A stretch of DNA of 64,000 bases from Aureimonas psammosilenae (GCF_009176975.1 NZ_WEZG01000005.1:124001-188000), one strand, 5' to 3'; numbered from the stretch's first letter, positions 17,734-27,514 are shown. A program made the numbers and translations. Notes: generated by a model from the sequence alone, not told the origin.

Positions 17734-18405
17734 TTGGGCCTTCTGCTTGCCATCGACACGGCCGGCTCGCGTTGCCAAGTGGCCGTCGCCGATGAATCCG
17801 GCGCGGTTCTGGCCAAGCGCGAGCCCGATCTCGGGCGCGGCCATGCCGAACATCTGGCCGGGCTCGTGCGCGACGCCTTAAGCGAAGCTGGGGCGTCTTT
17901 CGCCGATCTTTCCCGCATCGCCGTGACGGTCGGGCCGGGCTCCTTCACGGGGCTCCGGGTCGGCGTCGCGGCGGCGCGTGGCTTTGCCCTGGCACTCGGC
18001 GTTCCAGCCGTCGGCGTTTCCACGCTGGAAGCCTTGGCCGAGCCGCATCGAGGGCGAGGGCCGGTTCTTTGCCTTCTCGATGCCAAACGCGGCGAAGCCT
18101 ATGCCGCCTGTTATGCGGCGGACGGGGAAGCGCTTCTTGCCCCTTCTGCAATCCCGCTCGAAGCTCTCGGCGAGGCGGTTTCGGCCTTGCCTCGCCCTGC
18201 CGCGATCGCGGGAAGCGGGGCCTTTCTTCTGGACGGGCTGACCGCTTTCGCCGAAATTCCGCGCTTTGCGCCCGATGGCCATGTCGAGATCGCGTCCGTG
18301 GCGCGTCTTGGCCTCGGGAAATCCGTTATCGAACCGCCGCGCCCGCTTTATCTGCGCGGCGCCGACGCCAAGCCGCAAAGCCGGACGGTTTCGCTTCTGG
18401 CATGA
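17734..18405 (+). CDS. tsaB: tRNA threonylcarbamoyladenosine synthesis protein TsaB
   Basis: This 223-residue protein is the ASKHA-fold partner of TsaD in making t6A at position 37 of ANN-reading tRNAs. It begins LLLAIDTAGSRCQVAVADES and has GRGHAEHLAGLV, TVGPGSFTGLRVGVAAARGF and LLDAKRGEAYAA, which are typical TsaB blocks. No ATG is in frame; the TTG at 17734, with GAGGA about 11 bases before, gives a normal length. It starts 14 bases after nfu. Its last 80 bases overlap, tail to tail, the reverse-strand acyltransferase that separates it from rimI. Confidence 0.9.
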   Translation: MGLLLAIDTAGSRCQVAVADESGAVLAKREPDLGRGHAEHLAGLVRDALSEAGASFADLSRIAVTVGPGSFTGLRVGVAAARGFALALGVPAVGVSTLEALAEPHRGRGPVLCLLDAKRGEAYAACYAADGEALLAPSAIPLEALGEAVSALPRPAAIAGSGAFLLDGLTAFAEIPRFAPDGHVEIASVARLGLGKSVIEPPRPLYLRGADAKPQSRTVSLLA

Positions 18406-19429
18406 GGTTCTCAGCCTTCGTCCGCACGAGCGGATGACAGAGCCGCGCGAGCGGGCGCTCCAGCGCGAAATGGCAGAGGATGCCGACCAACGCCGAGGCG
18501 AGAATCGCAAGCGACATATAGGCGATCGCGGCCGAGCCGACGGCTTCCGGCCCGACCTTCTTCCAGGCCACCTGCACCACGGGAATCGTGAAGAGGTGCG
18601 TCAGGTAGATCGAATAGGACGCATCGCCGAGAAGCTTGAGGAGCGGCAGGCTGGCTGATCCTTTCGCGCGATGGAGAAACACCGCGCCCGCGACGATCAT
18701 GGCGGCGGGAATGCCCGCGACGAGCCAGCGCGGATCGGGATGCGCGCCGCTCGAAACCACGCCGAGCGTGCCGACGAGGATCATGAGGCCCGAAACCCCC
18801 AGTGGAAGCCTGATGCCGCGCGTATAGGCGGCTCCGATCGCCAGGCCGCAGGCGAATTCCATGAGAATCGGGTCGGTATAGAAACCGGCGATGCCCTGAG
18901 GTCGCAGAAGGATGCCGATGCTCGACAAAGCGAGAAGCGCTCCGGCGATCGCCTTAAAGCGATGCTCAAGCGGCAGGAAAAGGCCCAGCGCGAACAGCGC
19001 ATAGAAGGCCATCTCGTAGTTCAGCGTCCAGCCGACGAAAAGCAGCGGGTTCAACGCACCGAGCGTCGGATGGGGATAGGCGACGAACAGAAGCGAGGCG
19101 AGGAGATGGTCGCCCCGCAGCACCGTGCTCGACAGGAGACCGGGCAGGACCAGCGCCACACCGGCCAGAAGCACCGTGAGAAGCCAGTAGAGCGGCGCGA
19201 CGCGGATCAGGCGCTTCAGGACGAAATCGGCCGGGCCTCCATTTCCCTCGCGCGTCGCGGTCCAGATGATGAAGCCGGAAATGGCGAAGAAGATGTCGAC
19301 CCCGGCCTGACCCCAGCCGAAGCTCGGCAGAACCGCGCCGGGCCCGAGCCGTCCCGTTCCGTCGCCGACATGAAAGAGCACCACCATCATCGCGGCGATG
19401 CCCCTGAGATACTGGACGTTGAGGATCAT
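18326..19429 (-). CDS. Acyltransferase-3 family membrane protein (OafA/YrhL-like)
   Basis: This 367-residue protein has about ten membrane helices. It begins MILNVQYLRGIAAMMVVLFH, carrying the family's conserved Arg and the catalytic-type His, followed by GWGQAGVDIFFAISGFIIW. Members O-acetylate or otherwise acylate cell-surface sugars; the substrate is unknown. The extension upstream of 19429 is basic and non-homologous, so the ATG there is preferred. The gene sits on the opposite strand between tsaB and rimI, which are usually adjacent, and its 3' end overlaps tsaB by 80 bases. This suggests later insertion. Confidence 0.88.
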   Translation of the reverse strand: MILNVQYLRGIAAMMVVLFHVGDGTGRLGPGAVLPSFGWGQAGVDIFFAISGFIIWTATREGNGGPADFVLKRLIRVAPLYWLLTVLLAGVALVLPGLLSSTVLRGDHLLASLLFVAYPHPTLGALNPLLFVGWTLNYEMAFYALFALGLFLPLEHRFKAIAGALLALSSIGILLRPQGIAGFYTDPILMEFACGLAIGAAYTRGIRLPLGVSGLMILVGTLGVVSSGAHPDPRWLVAGIPAAMIVAGAVFLHRAKGSASLPLLKLLGDASYSIYLTHLFTIPVVQVAWKKVGPEAVGSAAIAYMSLAILASALVGILCHFALERPLARLCHPLVRTKAENLMPEAKPSGFAAWRRRRADKAGAAVR

Positions 19430-19648
19430 CGCCGGCACCCTTCGAACCGCTTCTTTTCTACCCCGCCGGGGCTTTCGGCGAAGGTTACGAAGCGTTTGCC
19501 TTCCGGCCCTTCTCGTGGGGCCGGTTAACGCTTCCTTGCCTCTGCGCGCTCGATGTTGTGTCGCGGGGCAGGCGCTCTTGCCCTGGGGGGCGGGCAGCGT
19601 GATACTCGAACTGCCTCGCAAATTGGCATCGGGGGGAAAGGGGCGTCG

Positions 19649-20173
19649 ATGTACTGGTATCTGCCCTGGGTTTGGACGGCGTCGTTCTGGGACAATCTCG
19701 TCGGCGGCGGGCAGACGGTCGCGACCGAGCTTTCGTCGGATGAGGTCGATTACGCGGCCGAGCTTCATTCGGAAGCTTTCGACCGCGCATGGTCGGGCGA
19801 CGAGTTTGCCGCGCTTCTCGCCACGCCCGGCACCTTCGGTTTCATCGCCCGGCGTGTCGGCCATCCCGAAGCGCCGCCGGTCGGCGTGGTTCTGGTGCGC
19901 GAAGCGGCGGACGAGGCCGAAATCCTCACCATCGCCGTGTCGAAGCGGGCGCGGGGGCAGGGCATCGGACGGCTTCTAATGGACAACGTCCTCCAGCGCC
20001 TCCATGCCGAGCGCGTCGCCAGCCTGTTTCTGGAGGTGGACGAGGAGAACGCCGCCGCGCTCGCGCTCTACCGGCGCCTGCGCTTCGAGGAGGTCGGCCG
20101 GCGCCCGGCTTACTACGCCGACGCCAACGGCCGGCGCACCAGCGCCCTTGTTCTGAAGCGCGCCCTTCGTTAG
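19649..20173 (+). CDS. rimI: Ribosomal-protein-alanine N-acetyltransferase RimI
   Basis: This 174-residue GNAT protein has the acetyl-CoA-binding pattern ILTIAVSKRARGQGIGRLLM with the R-x-x-G-x-G/A motif, followed by LFLEVDEENAAALALYRRLR, a strong RimI-like block. The family acetylates the N-terminal alanine of ribosomal protein S18, and TsaB-RimI neighbours are common. The start at 19649 has a purine-rich GGGGGGAAAGGGG stretch upstream. The N-terminal MYWYLPWVWTASFWDNL is more aromatic than usual. The gene is followed after 54 bases by the olsA-like acyltransferase. Confidence 0.85.
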   Translation: MYWYLPWVWTASFWDNLVGGGQTVATELSSDEVDYAAELHSEAFDRAWSGDEFAALLATPGTFGFIARRVGHPEAPPVGVVLVREAADEAEILTIAVSKRARGQGIGRLLMDNVLQRLHAERVASLFLEVDEENAAALALYRRLRFEEVGRRPAYYADANGRRTSALVLKRALR

Positions 20174-20227
20174 AGGGGCGCGTTCTCTCCAGCTTCGGGA
20201 CGCTCGCTGCTTCGTGGACATTTCCCC

Positions 20228-21130
20228 GTGATCGCGCGGCTGCGCATCGGCGTCGTCGCGATCATCCTCACCGGCATGACACTCTGGCTCTGGCCGCTCC
20301 AGGCGCTGGCGATGCGGCGCGGCTGGCGTCTCGCCCGCCGCCTGCCATGGATCTGGCACCGCGTTGCCGCGCCCGTGACGGGGTTGAAGGTTCGCACGGT
20401 TGGCCGGCCTGCCGAGGCGAGACCTCTCCTTCTCGTGTCCAATCACCAGTCCTGGGCCGACATCATCGCGCTCGGCAGCGTGATGGAGCTTTGCTTCATC
20501 GCCAAGGCCGAGGTGCAGAACTGGCCGGGCTTCGGACTTCTGGCCCGGCTTCAGCGCACCGTCTTCGTCGCCCGCGAGGAGCGTCGGCGCACGGGGCAGC
20601 AGGCGGACGAGATCGCCGAGCGGCTTCTCCTTGGCGACGCGATGGTGCTTTTCGCGGAGGGCACGACCTCCGACGGCAACGGCGTCCTGCCCTTCCGAAC
20701 GGCGCTTTTCGGCGCGGCGGAAGCGGCGCTGCGGCGTTCGGGTCAGGCGGAGATCGTTGTGCAGCCGGTGGCCGTCGCCTATGTCGCGGCCAATGGATTG
20801 CCGCTCGGGCGCTATGGCCGGCCGCTCGCCGCTTGGCCGGGTTCGGTGCCGCTAATGCCGCATCTGCCGCGTTTCCTGTCGGAGGGCTCGGTGGAAGCGG
20901 AAGTCAGCTTCGGCACGCCGATTCGTTTCCCGGCGAACGGTGATCGCAAGGCGCTCGCAAGAACCTGCGAAGCCGAGGTTCGCCGGCTGCTTCTCGCCAG
21001 TCTTCAAGGCGAGAACCGGCGGCCGGGCGGGCTTGTCGCCGTGACGCACCCGCAAACGGCGCTTGCTTCCGGGCCGGCCGAGGCGGATACTGCGTGCTTG
21101 GCGGACGAGGTTTATCAGAAAGGCGCATGA
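20228..21130 (+). CDS. olsA: Lyso-ornithine lipid/1-acylglycerol-3-phosphate O-acyltransferase (OlsA/PlsC family)
   Basis: This 300-residue membrane-bound acyltransferase has an N-terminal hydrophobic helix ([20 protein letters not shown]). The catalytic H-x4-D motif is in NHQSWAD (about residues 72-77), and the [15 protein letters not shown] block binds phosphate or acceptor. PlsC-type enzymes acylate lysophosphatidate; the OlsA branch acylates lyso-ornithine lipid. Position upstream of miaB matches the site of olsA in Sinorhizobium (from memory), and an OlsB-like gene lies at 5865, so OlsA is favoured. The start is GTG. The stop overlaps the miaB ATG. Confidence 0.75.
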   Translation: MIARLRIGVVAIILTGMTLWLWPLQALAMRRGWRLARRLPWIWHRVAAPVTGLKVRTVGRPAEARPLLLVSNHQSWADIIALGSVMELCFIAKAEVQNWPGFGLLARLQRTVFVAREERRRTGQQADEIAERLLLGDAMVLFAEGTTSDGNGVLPFRTALFGAAEAALRRSGQAEIVVQPVAVAYVAANGLPLGRYGRPLAAWPGSVPLMPHLPRFLSEGSVEAEVSFGTPIRFPANGDRKALARTCEAEVRRLLLASLQGENRRPGGLVAVTHPQTALASGPAEADTACLADEVYQKGA

Positions 21131-22575
21131 CGCTGCGAAACGAATTGCCGGTCCCGGCTGATGCCGGGGATGCGCGAGCGGCCGAGACGGCCCTGCCGAC
21201 CAAGAAGGTCTTCATCAAGACCTACGGCTGCCAGATGAACGTCTATGATTCGCAGCGCATGGGCGATGCCTTGGCGGGCGAAGGCTTTGCGCCGACGGAG
21301 CGGATCGAGGATGCCGACCTCGTGCTCCTCAACACCTGCCATATCCGCGAAAAGGCGGCGGAAAAGATCTATTCCGAACTCGGCCGTATCCGCCTCCTGA
21401 AGGCGGAAGCGGCAAGGGAGGGCCGCAACGTCAACGTGGCCGTTGCTGGCTGCGTGGCGCAGGCCGAAGGCGCCGAGATCATCAAGCGCGCGTCCGTGGT
21501 GGATCTCGTGATCGGCCCGCAGACCTATCACCGCCTGCCGCAGGCTCTCGCCCGCGTGCGCGGCGGCGAGCGCGTGGTGGACACCGACTATGCGGTGGAA
21601 GACAAGTTCGACCATCTGCCGAAAGCCGGCGCGCAGGAGATCCGCCGTCGCGGCGTCGCGGCCTTCCTCACCGTGCAGGAAGGCTGCGACAAGTTCTGCA
21701 CCTTCTGCGTCGTGCCCTATACCCGCGGCGCAGAAGTGTCGCGGTCGGTGGAAGCGATCCTCGACGAGGCGAGGGGGCTCGCGCAGGCCGGCGTGCGCGA
21801 GGTGACGCTGCTCGGCCAGAACGTCAATGCCTGGGCCGGCGAGTACGAAGGGCGAGCGGTCGGGCTCGGCGGTCTCCTGCGTCTTCTGGCCGAAATCCCC
21901 GGCATCGCGCGGCTGCGCTACACGACCTCCCATCCGCGCGACATGGACGACGCGCTGATCGAGGCCCATCGCGACCTCGATATCCTGATGCCTTACCTGC
22001 ACCTGCCGGTGCAGTCGGGGTCGGATCGTATCCTGAAGGCCATGAACCGCCGCCACAAGGCGGAGGATTACCTGCGCCTCGTGGACCGCATCCGCGCCGC
22101 GCGGCCCGGCATCGCCATGTCGGGCGACTTCATCGTCGGCTTTCCCGGCGAAACCGACGAGGATTTCGAGGCGACGATGCGGATCGTGCGCGATGTCGGC
22201 TATGCGTCCGCCTTCTCGTTCAAATATTCGCCGCGCCCCGGAACGCCCGCCGCCGACATCGATGCGCAGGTGCCGGATGCGGTGGCGACCGAGCGTCTGG
22301 ATCGCCTACAGGGCCTGATCCGCGCCCAGTCGACCGCCTTCATGGAAAGCCTTGTCGGCACCCGGATGGACGTTCTGGTGGAGAAGACCGGGCGCTACGA
22401 TCACCAGATGGTCGGCCGCTCGCCGTATCTCCACCCGGTTGTTCTGGCCGCATCGGCCGGCGCGGTCGGGGATGTCGTCAGCGTTTCCATCGCCCGCAAC
22501 GGGCCCAATTCCCTGATTGCCGTCGGTGGCGAGCCCGAAGCCGCCGAACTCTCGTCATTGAGGAAGATCGCTTGA
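21127..22575 (+). CDS. miaB: tRNA-2-methylthio-N6-dimethylallyladenosine synthase
   Basis: This 482-residue radical-SAM methylthiotransferase modifies A37 of tRNAs reading UNN codons. The N-terminal UPF0004 domain has [14 protein letters not shown] with its first cluster cysteine near residue 33, and [14 protein letters not shown]. The radical-SAM motif is CDKFCTFC (about 187-194). A TRAM RNA-binding domain lies at the C-terminus (about 405-470). The ATG at 21127 overlaps the olsA stop by four bases. The last codons overlap the phoH TTG start, so the block olsA-miaB-phoH-ybeY-corC is a chain of four-base overlaps. Confidence 0.96.
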   Translation: MTLRNELPVPADAGDARAAETALPTKKVFIKTYGCQMNVYDSQRMGDALAGEGFAPTERIEDADLVLLNTCHIREKAAEKIYSELGRIRLLKAEAAREGRNVNVAVAGCVAQAEGAEIIKRASVVDLVIGPQTYHRLPQALARVRGGERVVDTDYAVEDKFDHLPKAGAQEIRRRGVAAFLTVQEGCDKFCTFCVVPYTRGAEVSRSVEAILDEARGLAQAGVREVTLLGQNVNAWAGEYEGRAVGLGGLLRLLAEIPGIARLRYTTSHPRDMDDALIEAHRDLDILMPYLHLPVQSGSDRILKAMNRRHKAEDYLRLVDRIRAARPGIAMSGDFIVGFPGETDEDFEATMRIVRDVGYASAFSFKYSPRPGTPAADIDAQVPDAVATERLDRLQGLIRAQSTAFMESLVGTRMDVLVEKTGRYDHQMVGRSPYLHPVVLAASAGAVGDVVSVSIARNGPNSLIAVGGEPEAAELSSLRKIA

Positions 22576-23618
22576 GGGTCGACCGTCCCGCCGCTTCGCG
22601 CCCCGGCGCGTCCGACATGGCCCACATCGCCTTGTCCTACGAGGACAACCGTTTGGTCGGGGTCCTGTTCGGCCAGTTCGACCAGAATCTCGCCTTGATC
22701 GAGCAGCGTTTGCACGTGGATGCGCGGGCGCGCGGCAACCATGTGGAACTGCGCGGCGATCCGGTCGCCTGCGAGCAGGCACGGCGCGCGCTCGACATGC
22801 TCTACGAACGCCTCCAGGGCGGCGCGGAGATCGGGGCCTCGGATGTGGAAGGCGCCATCCGCATGGCCATCGCGCAGGACGACCAGCTCGTTCTGCCGAC
22901 GCTGGAAAAGAAGGGCCGCATGACGCTGGCGCAGATCTCCACACGGAAGCGCACCATCCACGCCAGGAACCCGGCGCAGGACGCCTATATGCGCGCGCTG
23001 GAGCGGGCCGAGCTGGTGTTCGGCATCGGTCCGGCCGGTACCGGCAAGACCTATCTCGCCGTCGCCCATGCCGCGATGCTTCTGGAGCGGGGGCAGGTGG
23101 ATCGCATCGTCCTGTCGCGTCCGGCGGTGGAAGCCGGCGAGCGCCTCGGCTTCCTGCCGGGCGATCTGAAGGAAAAGGTCGATCCCTATCTGCGACCCCT
23201 TTACGACGCGCTCTACGACATGATCCCCGCCGACAAGGTGGAGCGGGCGCTGGCCGCCGGCGCCATCGAGGTCGCGCCGCTCGCCTTCATGCGCGGCCGG
23301 ACCCTCGCCAATTGCTGCGTGATCCTCGACGAGGCGCAGAACACGACGTCGATGCAGATGAAGATGTTTCTGACGCGCCTCGGCGAGAACGCGCGCATGG
23401 TGGTGACGGGCGATCCTTCACAGGTCGACCTGCCGCCCGGCCAGAAGTCCGGCCTCGTGGAAGCCTTGCGTGTCTTAAGCGGTGTTCCGAACATCGTCAC
23501 CGTGCGCTTCGAGTCCAAGGACGTGGTGCGCCATCCGCTCGTCGCGGCCATCGTCGAGGCCTACGACGCCGATGGCATGAAGACGCGCGTTCCGGGCCTG
23601 CCGGGCGAGCGATCGTGA
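22572..23618 (+). CDS. PhoH-like ATPase (PhoL type)
   Basis: This 348-residue P-loop protein has an N-terminal region ([16 protein letters not shown]), a Walker A block [20 protein letters not shown] (about residues 150-170), [21 protein letters not shown] and a Walker B segment [20 protein letters not shown]. The PhoH/PhoL family is linked to RNA and ribosome metabolism and usually precedes ybeY; its exact reaction is not settled. TTG at 22572 is chosen because GAGGAAG lies 5 bases upstream, while the ATG at 22617 has none. It overlaps miaB and ybeY by four bases each. Confidence 0.9.
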   Translation: MRVDRPAASRPGASDMAHIALSYEDNRLVGVLFGQFDQNLALIEQRLHVDARARGNHVELRGDPVACEQARRALDMLYERLQGGAEIGASDVEGAIRMAIAQDDQLVLPTLEKKGRMTLAQISTRKRTIHARNPAQDAYMRALERAELVFGIGPAGTGKTYLAVAHAAMLLERGQVDRIVLSRPAVEAGERLGFLPGDLKEKVDPYLRPLYDALYDMIPADKVERALAAGAIEVAPLAFMRGRTLANCCVILDEAQNTTSMQMKMFLTRLGENARMVVTGDPSQVDLPPGQKSGLVEALRVLSGVPNIVTVRFESKDVVRHPLVAAIVEAYDADGMKTRVPGLPGERS

Positions 23619-24190
23619 CCTCGCCCAGTCCTTCCCCTCGCGCCGCCTTCGGGGCGGACGAGGCTTCCTCCGGCCATGAAGGCATCTCGATCGCGCTCGC
23701 GATCGAGGACGAGGCCTGGGAAGCGGAAGGGCTCGGCGATATCGAGGCGCTCATCCGGCGCTGCCTCGACCGAACGGTTGAAGCCGCAGGTCTCGCCAAT
23801 GATGTCGAGACCGAAATCGGCATCACCCTCACGGACGACGCCCAGGTGCAGGCCTTGAATGCCGAATGGCGCGGCAAGAACAAGCCGACCAACGTCCTGT
23901 CCTTTCCGATCAACGATCTTCTGCCGGGCGAAGCGCCGGGGCCGATGCTGGGCGACTTGGTTCTGGCGCGCGAAACGCTTCGCGCCGAAGCCGCCCTTGA
24001 GGACAAGCCGCTCGCCGACCATTTCTGTCACCTGATCGTGCATGGCACGCTTCATTGTCTGGGATACGACCATGTCGAACCGGACGAGGCGGAGGCCATG
24101 GAAGCGCTGGAGGTTCGAATCCTCGACGCGCTCGGCATATCCGATCCCTACCTAATGACCGAACCGGAAGAGGAGCCCTCGCGGGCATGA
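23615..24190 (+). CDS. ybeY: Endoribonuclease YbeY, rRNA maturation factor
   Basis: This 191-residue protein has the single-metal zinc site HGTLHCLGYDH near residues 146-156 and the family strand NAEWRGKNKPTNVLSFPIND. YbeY takes part in 16S rRNA 3'-end maturation and ribosome quality control. The GTG start overlaps the phoH stop in the pattern GTGA. About 15 additional residues at the N-terminus ([15 protein letters not shown]) are low in complexity and may be dispensable. The stop overlaps the corC ATG. Confidence 0.94.
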   Translation: MTSPSPSPRAAFGADEASSGHEGISIALAIEDEAWEAEGLGDIEALIRRCLDRTVEAAGLANDVETEIGITLTDDAQVQALNAEWRGKNKPTNVLSFPINDLLPGEAPGPMLGDLVLARETLRAEAALEDKPLADHFCHLIVHGTLHCLGYDHVEPDEAEAMEALEVRILDALGISDPYLMTEPEEEPSRA

Positions 24191-25239
24191 ATATCAGGAG
24201 CATGAACGAAGCGCAGGCGGTGTCCGCCACCGAAAAGGACGCGCCGTCCGAGCGCGGTCGCGAGGAAGACCGAAGTCCCGCAGCGGCCGAGGCCGCTGCC
24301 AACGATTCGGTCTGGCCTGCCTTTCTGTCCGGCGTGGTGCAGTTCCTGCGCCCGCGCACCCAAACCTCCCGTGAGGAATTCGCGGAAGCGCTGCTCGAGG
24401 AAACCGCCGATGGCGGCTTTTCGGTCGAAGAGCGCACCATGCTCACCAACATCCTCGGCCTTCGCGAGTTGCGCGCCTCGGATGTCATGATCCCCCGCTC
24501 CCAGATCGACGCCGTGGAGGCTGGTTCGACGCTCGGCGAGTTGATGATCGAGTTCCAGCGCTCCGGCCATTCGCGCATGCCGGTGTATGGCGAGGATCTC
24601 GACGACCCCAAGGGCATGGTGCATTTCCGCGATGTGCTTCTCCACGTGGTGGAGGCCGCGCGGCTGCCCGGCCGGCCGAGCGACGACGAGGAACTCGACC
24701 TCGGCCGCATCACCCTCGACACCCGCATGGAAGCGCTCGGCATCGAGCGCAAGGTGCTCTTCGTGCCGCCCTCCATGCTCGCTTCCGACCTCATGGCGCG
24801 CATGCGCACGACGCGCACGCAGATGGCGCTGGTGATCGACGAATATGGCGGAACCGACGGTCTGGTGACGCTGGAAGACATCATCGAGCGCGTCGTCGGC
24901 GATATCGAGGACGAGCACGACGACACGCAAGCCTTGCTATCGCCGAACGGCGATGGAAGCTTCGATGTCGACGCGCGGGCGGACCTCGAAGATCTGCGGG
25001 GGGCCATCGGCGCGGACTTCGACATTTCCGCCCATGAGAACGATGCCGACACGGTCGGCGGCATGATCTTCTCCGAGCTCGGCCGCGTGCCGCTCGTTGG
25101 GGAACGGATCGAGGTCGTGCCGGGCTTCGCCTTCGAGGTGCTGGAAGCCGATCCACGACGGCTGCGGCGCATCCGCATCCGGCCTTTGCAAGCCAGCCAC
25201 CGCCACGGCGGCGGGCAGGGCTTCGCCGCCTCGCGCTGA
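24187..25239 (+). CDS. CorC/HlyC-type CBS-domain protein
   Basis: This 350-residue cytoplasmic protein has a pair of CBS domains (about residues 95-225, with VMIPRSQIDAVEAGSTLGEL and ALVIDEYGGTDGLVTLEDII) and a C-terminal CorC/HlyC domain (about 255-335, with TVGGMIFSELGRVPLVGERI). No membrane helices are present, as in short CorC proteins. The family is tied to magnesium and cobalt efflux or to protection against metal imbalance; a direct activity is not shown. It ends the overlapping chain that begins at olsA. A 135-base gap with a tandem repeat separates it from lnt. Confidence 0.87.
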   Translation: MNIRSMNEAQAVSATEKDAPSERGREEDRSPAAAEAAANDSVWPAFLSGVVQFLRPRTQTSREEFAEALLEETADGGFSVEERTMLTNILGLRELRASDVMIPRSQIDAVEAGSTLGELMIEFQRSGHSRMPVYGEDLDDPKGMVHFRDVLLHVVEAARLPGRPSDDEELDLGRITLDTRMEALGIERKVLFVPPSMLASDLMARMRTTRTQMALVIDEYGGTDGLVTLEDIIERVVGDIEDEHDDTQALLSPNGDGSFDVDARADLEDLRGAIGADFDISAHENDADTVGGMIFSELGRVPLVGERIEVVPGFAFEVLEADPRRLRRIRIRPLQASHRHGGGQGFAASR

Positions 25240-25249
25240 GACGGGCTTA

Positions 25250-25283
25250 GCGCCAACGCGAGCTTCGCGCCAACGCGAGCTTC
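25250..25283. repeat. Tandem duplication of a 17-bp unit between corC and lnt
   Basis: The unit GCGCCAACGCGAGCTTC occurs twice in a row directly after the corC stop. No function is visible. Confidence 0.85.
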
Positions 25284-25374
25284 GCGAAAGGCGGGGCGAC
25301 GCATGGTTTCGGGCGGCGGCGAGCCGCTCGATCGAAGGTGACCGAGAGCACCATGCTCTGAGAAAAGGACGACG

Positions 25375-26976
25375 ATGCTGGAAGGACTGACGGGGCGGAT
25401 CGTCCTCCTCGACGGATGGCGCCGCGCGGGCGTGGCGGTTCTGGCCGGGGCGCTTCTCACCTTCGGGCTGCCGCCCTTCGATTTTCCGGCGGTCGGCTTC
25501 CTGTCCTTTCCCGTTCTGGTCTGGCTGCTCGACGGCGCGTCGCCCATGCCCGGCCGGGGTTTCTTGCGTGGTCTGTTTCCGGCCTTCCGCATCGGCTGGT
25601 GTTTCGGTTTCGGCTATTTCGTCGGCGGTCTCTGGTGGCTCGGCGCGGCCATGACGACGGAGGGCGACGCCTTTCTGTGGGCGATCCCCTTCGCTGTTCT
25701 GGGTCTTCCGGCGGTGCTGGCGATCTATTTCGGTCTGGCGGCGGCGCTCGCCCGTGCGCTGTGGTGCCAGAGCGCCGTGCGCGTCCTGTCGCTGGCAGGC
25801 ACCTTCGCGCTGATGGAATATCTACGCGGCCATCTCCTGACGGGGTTCCCGTGGAACGAGATCGGCGTTCTGGCCGCGCCCGCGCCGTTCCTGATGCAGT
25901 CGGTCTCGGTGGTCGGCCTCCATGGTCTGACGCTCGCCGCCGTTCTGATCTTCGCCGCCCCGGCGGTGCTGCCGGGTGGGGGGTGGAGCGGGCGTGCCGT
26001 GGCCGGCATCGCCGCCGCTCTTCTCCTTCTCCATGTCGGTTTCGGCATGGCGCGGCTCGGCGTGAAGGCGGAGGCGAACGTGCCGGACGTGACCCTGCGC
26101 GTCGTCCAGCCCAATATCGAGCAGAGCGCGAAATGGGACGAGAGCGAGGAGGAGCGCATCTTCGCGCGCCTTCTCCAGCTTTCCCGTGCGCCGGAAGGGG
26201 CGGGCGGGGAAGGCGGAGCGGGGCGCACCCTGATCGTCTGGCCCGAATCGGCCTTTCCGTTCTTTCTCACCGAACGGCCCGACGCGGTCGCACGCCTTGC
26301 CGACGCGATCGAGCCCGGCGAAATGCTGCTGGCGGGCGCGGCGCGGCCGGAAGTACTGCCCGGCGCCGAGCCCCTCTATTTCAATTCTGTTTACCTTATC
26401 GACGACAATGGCGAGATCCTGGATGCGCGCGACAAGCTGCATCTCGTGCCCTTCGGCGAATACCTGCCCTTCGAGGATTTTCTGAAGAACCGGCTGGGTC
26501 TGCGTCAGATCGTGGAGATGCCGGGAGGCTTCACCGCCGGCGCGTCGCGCAAACCCCTGGCCGTCCCCGGATTGCCGCCGCTTCTGCCGCTGATCTGCTA
26601 CGAGATCATCTTTCAGGACGAGATCGACACGACATCCGGCCGGCCCGGCGCCATCCTCAACGTCACCAACGACGCCTGGTACGGGAGGACGCCCGGACCC
26701 TGGCAGCATCTGCGCCATGCCGAACTGTCGGCGGTCGCCTTCGGCCTGCCGCTGGTGCGCGCGGCCAATACCGGGATTTCCGTCGTGACCGACCCCTATG
26801 GGGTCCTTCGCGAGGGGCTGGCGCTCGGATCGGCGGGGGCGATCGAGACCGCATTGCCCGCCGCACTGCCGCCGACGATCTTCGCCGTTTACGGCAATCT
26901 CGCCTTCTGGTGCGGGCTTGCCGCCTGTCTTCTCGCAGGATTGGTTTTCCGGCTTACAGATGCGCGTCGTGATTGA
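25375..26976 (+). CDS. lnt: Apolipoprotein N-acyltransferase
   Basis: This 533-residue inner-membrane enzyme adds the third acyl chain to lipoproteins after Lgt and LspA. The first 220 residues hold about seven membrane helices. The carbon-nitrogen-hydrolase domain follows, with the catalytic triad visible as Glu in IVWPESAFPF (about 290), Lys in DARDKLHLVPFGEYLPF (about 354) and Cys in LICYEII (about 407). Spacing agrees with Escherichia coli Lnt (E267, K335, C387). An AAAGGA site precedes the ATG. lspA is at 1704. Confidence 0.96.
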   Translation: MLEGLTGRIVLLDGWRRAGVAVLAGALLTFGLPPFDFPAVGFLSFPVLVWLLDGASPMPGRGFLRGLFPAFRIGWCFGFGYFVGGLWWLGAAMTTEGDAFLWAIPFAVLGLPAVLAIYFGLAAALARALWCQSAVRVLSLAGTFALMEYLRGHLLTGFPWNEIGVLAAPAPFLMQSVSVVGLHGLTLAAVLIFAAPAVLPGGGWSGRAVAGIAAALLLLHVGFGMARLGVKAEANVPDVTLRVVQPNIEQSAKWDESEEERIFARLLQLSRAPEGAGGEGGAGRTLIVWPESAFPFFLTERPDAVARLADAIEPGEMLLAGAARPEVLPGAEPLYFNSVYLIDDNGEILDARDKLHLVPFGEYLPFEDFLKNRLGLRQIVEMPGGFTAGASRKPLAVPGLPPLLPLICYEIIFQDEIDTTSGRPGAILNVTNDAWYGRTPGPWQHLRHAELSAVAFGLPLVRAANTGISVVTDPYGVLREGLALGSAGAIETALPAALPPTIFAVYGNLAFWCGLAACLLAGLVFRLTDARRD

Positions 26977-27085
26977 TTGACAACCCCGGCAGGCTTTGCC
27001 TACGCCATGCAGGACGAGCGGTGCCTTAAGGTCGGGGGCGGGCCGGTCTGCCGCCCGTCGCCGAAGGGTTTTGAGGGTCGGGGCG

Positions 27086-27514
27086 ATGTCGGACAACAAG
27101 AAGAAGCCTAATCCGGTCGACGTCCATGTCGGGTCGCGGGTTCGTCTTCGCCGCACCATGCTCGGCATGAGCCAGGAAAGGCTCGGCGAAAGCCTCGGCA
27201 TCACCTTCCAGCAGATTCAAAAATACGAAAAGGGCTCCAATCGAATCGGTGCCTCGCGCCTCCAGAAGATCTGCGAGGTGCTGAACGTGCCGATCTCCTT
27301 CTTCTTCGAAGACGCCCCGGCTGGCGTCGGCGGCGCGGAAGGCTTTCGCGAGGCGTCCGGCCCGAACTATGTGGTGGATTTCCTGTCCACCTCCGAGGGT
27401 CTTCAGCTCAACCGCGCCTTCGTCAAGATCGCCGATGCCAAAGTGCGCCGGCGGGTGATCGATCTCGTCAAGGCGCTCGGCGATGCCTCCGATTCGGAGT
27501 TCGAGGCCGACTGA
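27086..27514 (+). CDS. XRE-family transcriptional regulator, PhrR/PraR-like
   Basis: This 142-residue protein has a Cro/CI-type helix-turn-helix at about residues 12-67 (GSRVRLRRTMLGMSQERLGE, FQQIQKYEKGSNRIGASRLQ) and a conserved C-terminal tail (LNRAFVKIADAKVRRRVIDL). Rhizobial PhrR and PraR have this build and, from memory, the same position between lnt and metK. PraR represses quorum-sensing and adhesion genes, and PhrR was found as pH-induced. Equivalence is likely by context, but its targets here are unknown. The ATG at 27086 has GAGGG upstream. Confidence 0.85.
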   Translation: MSDNKKKPNPVDVHVGSRVRLRRTMLGMSQERLGESLGITFQQIQKYEKGSNRIGASRLQKICEVLNVPISFFFEDAPAGVGGAEGFREASGPNYVVDFLSTSEGLQLNRAFVKIADAKVRRRVIDLVKALGDASDSEFEAD

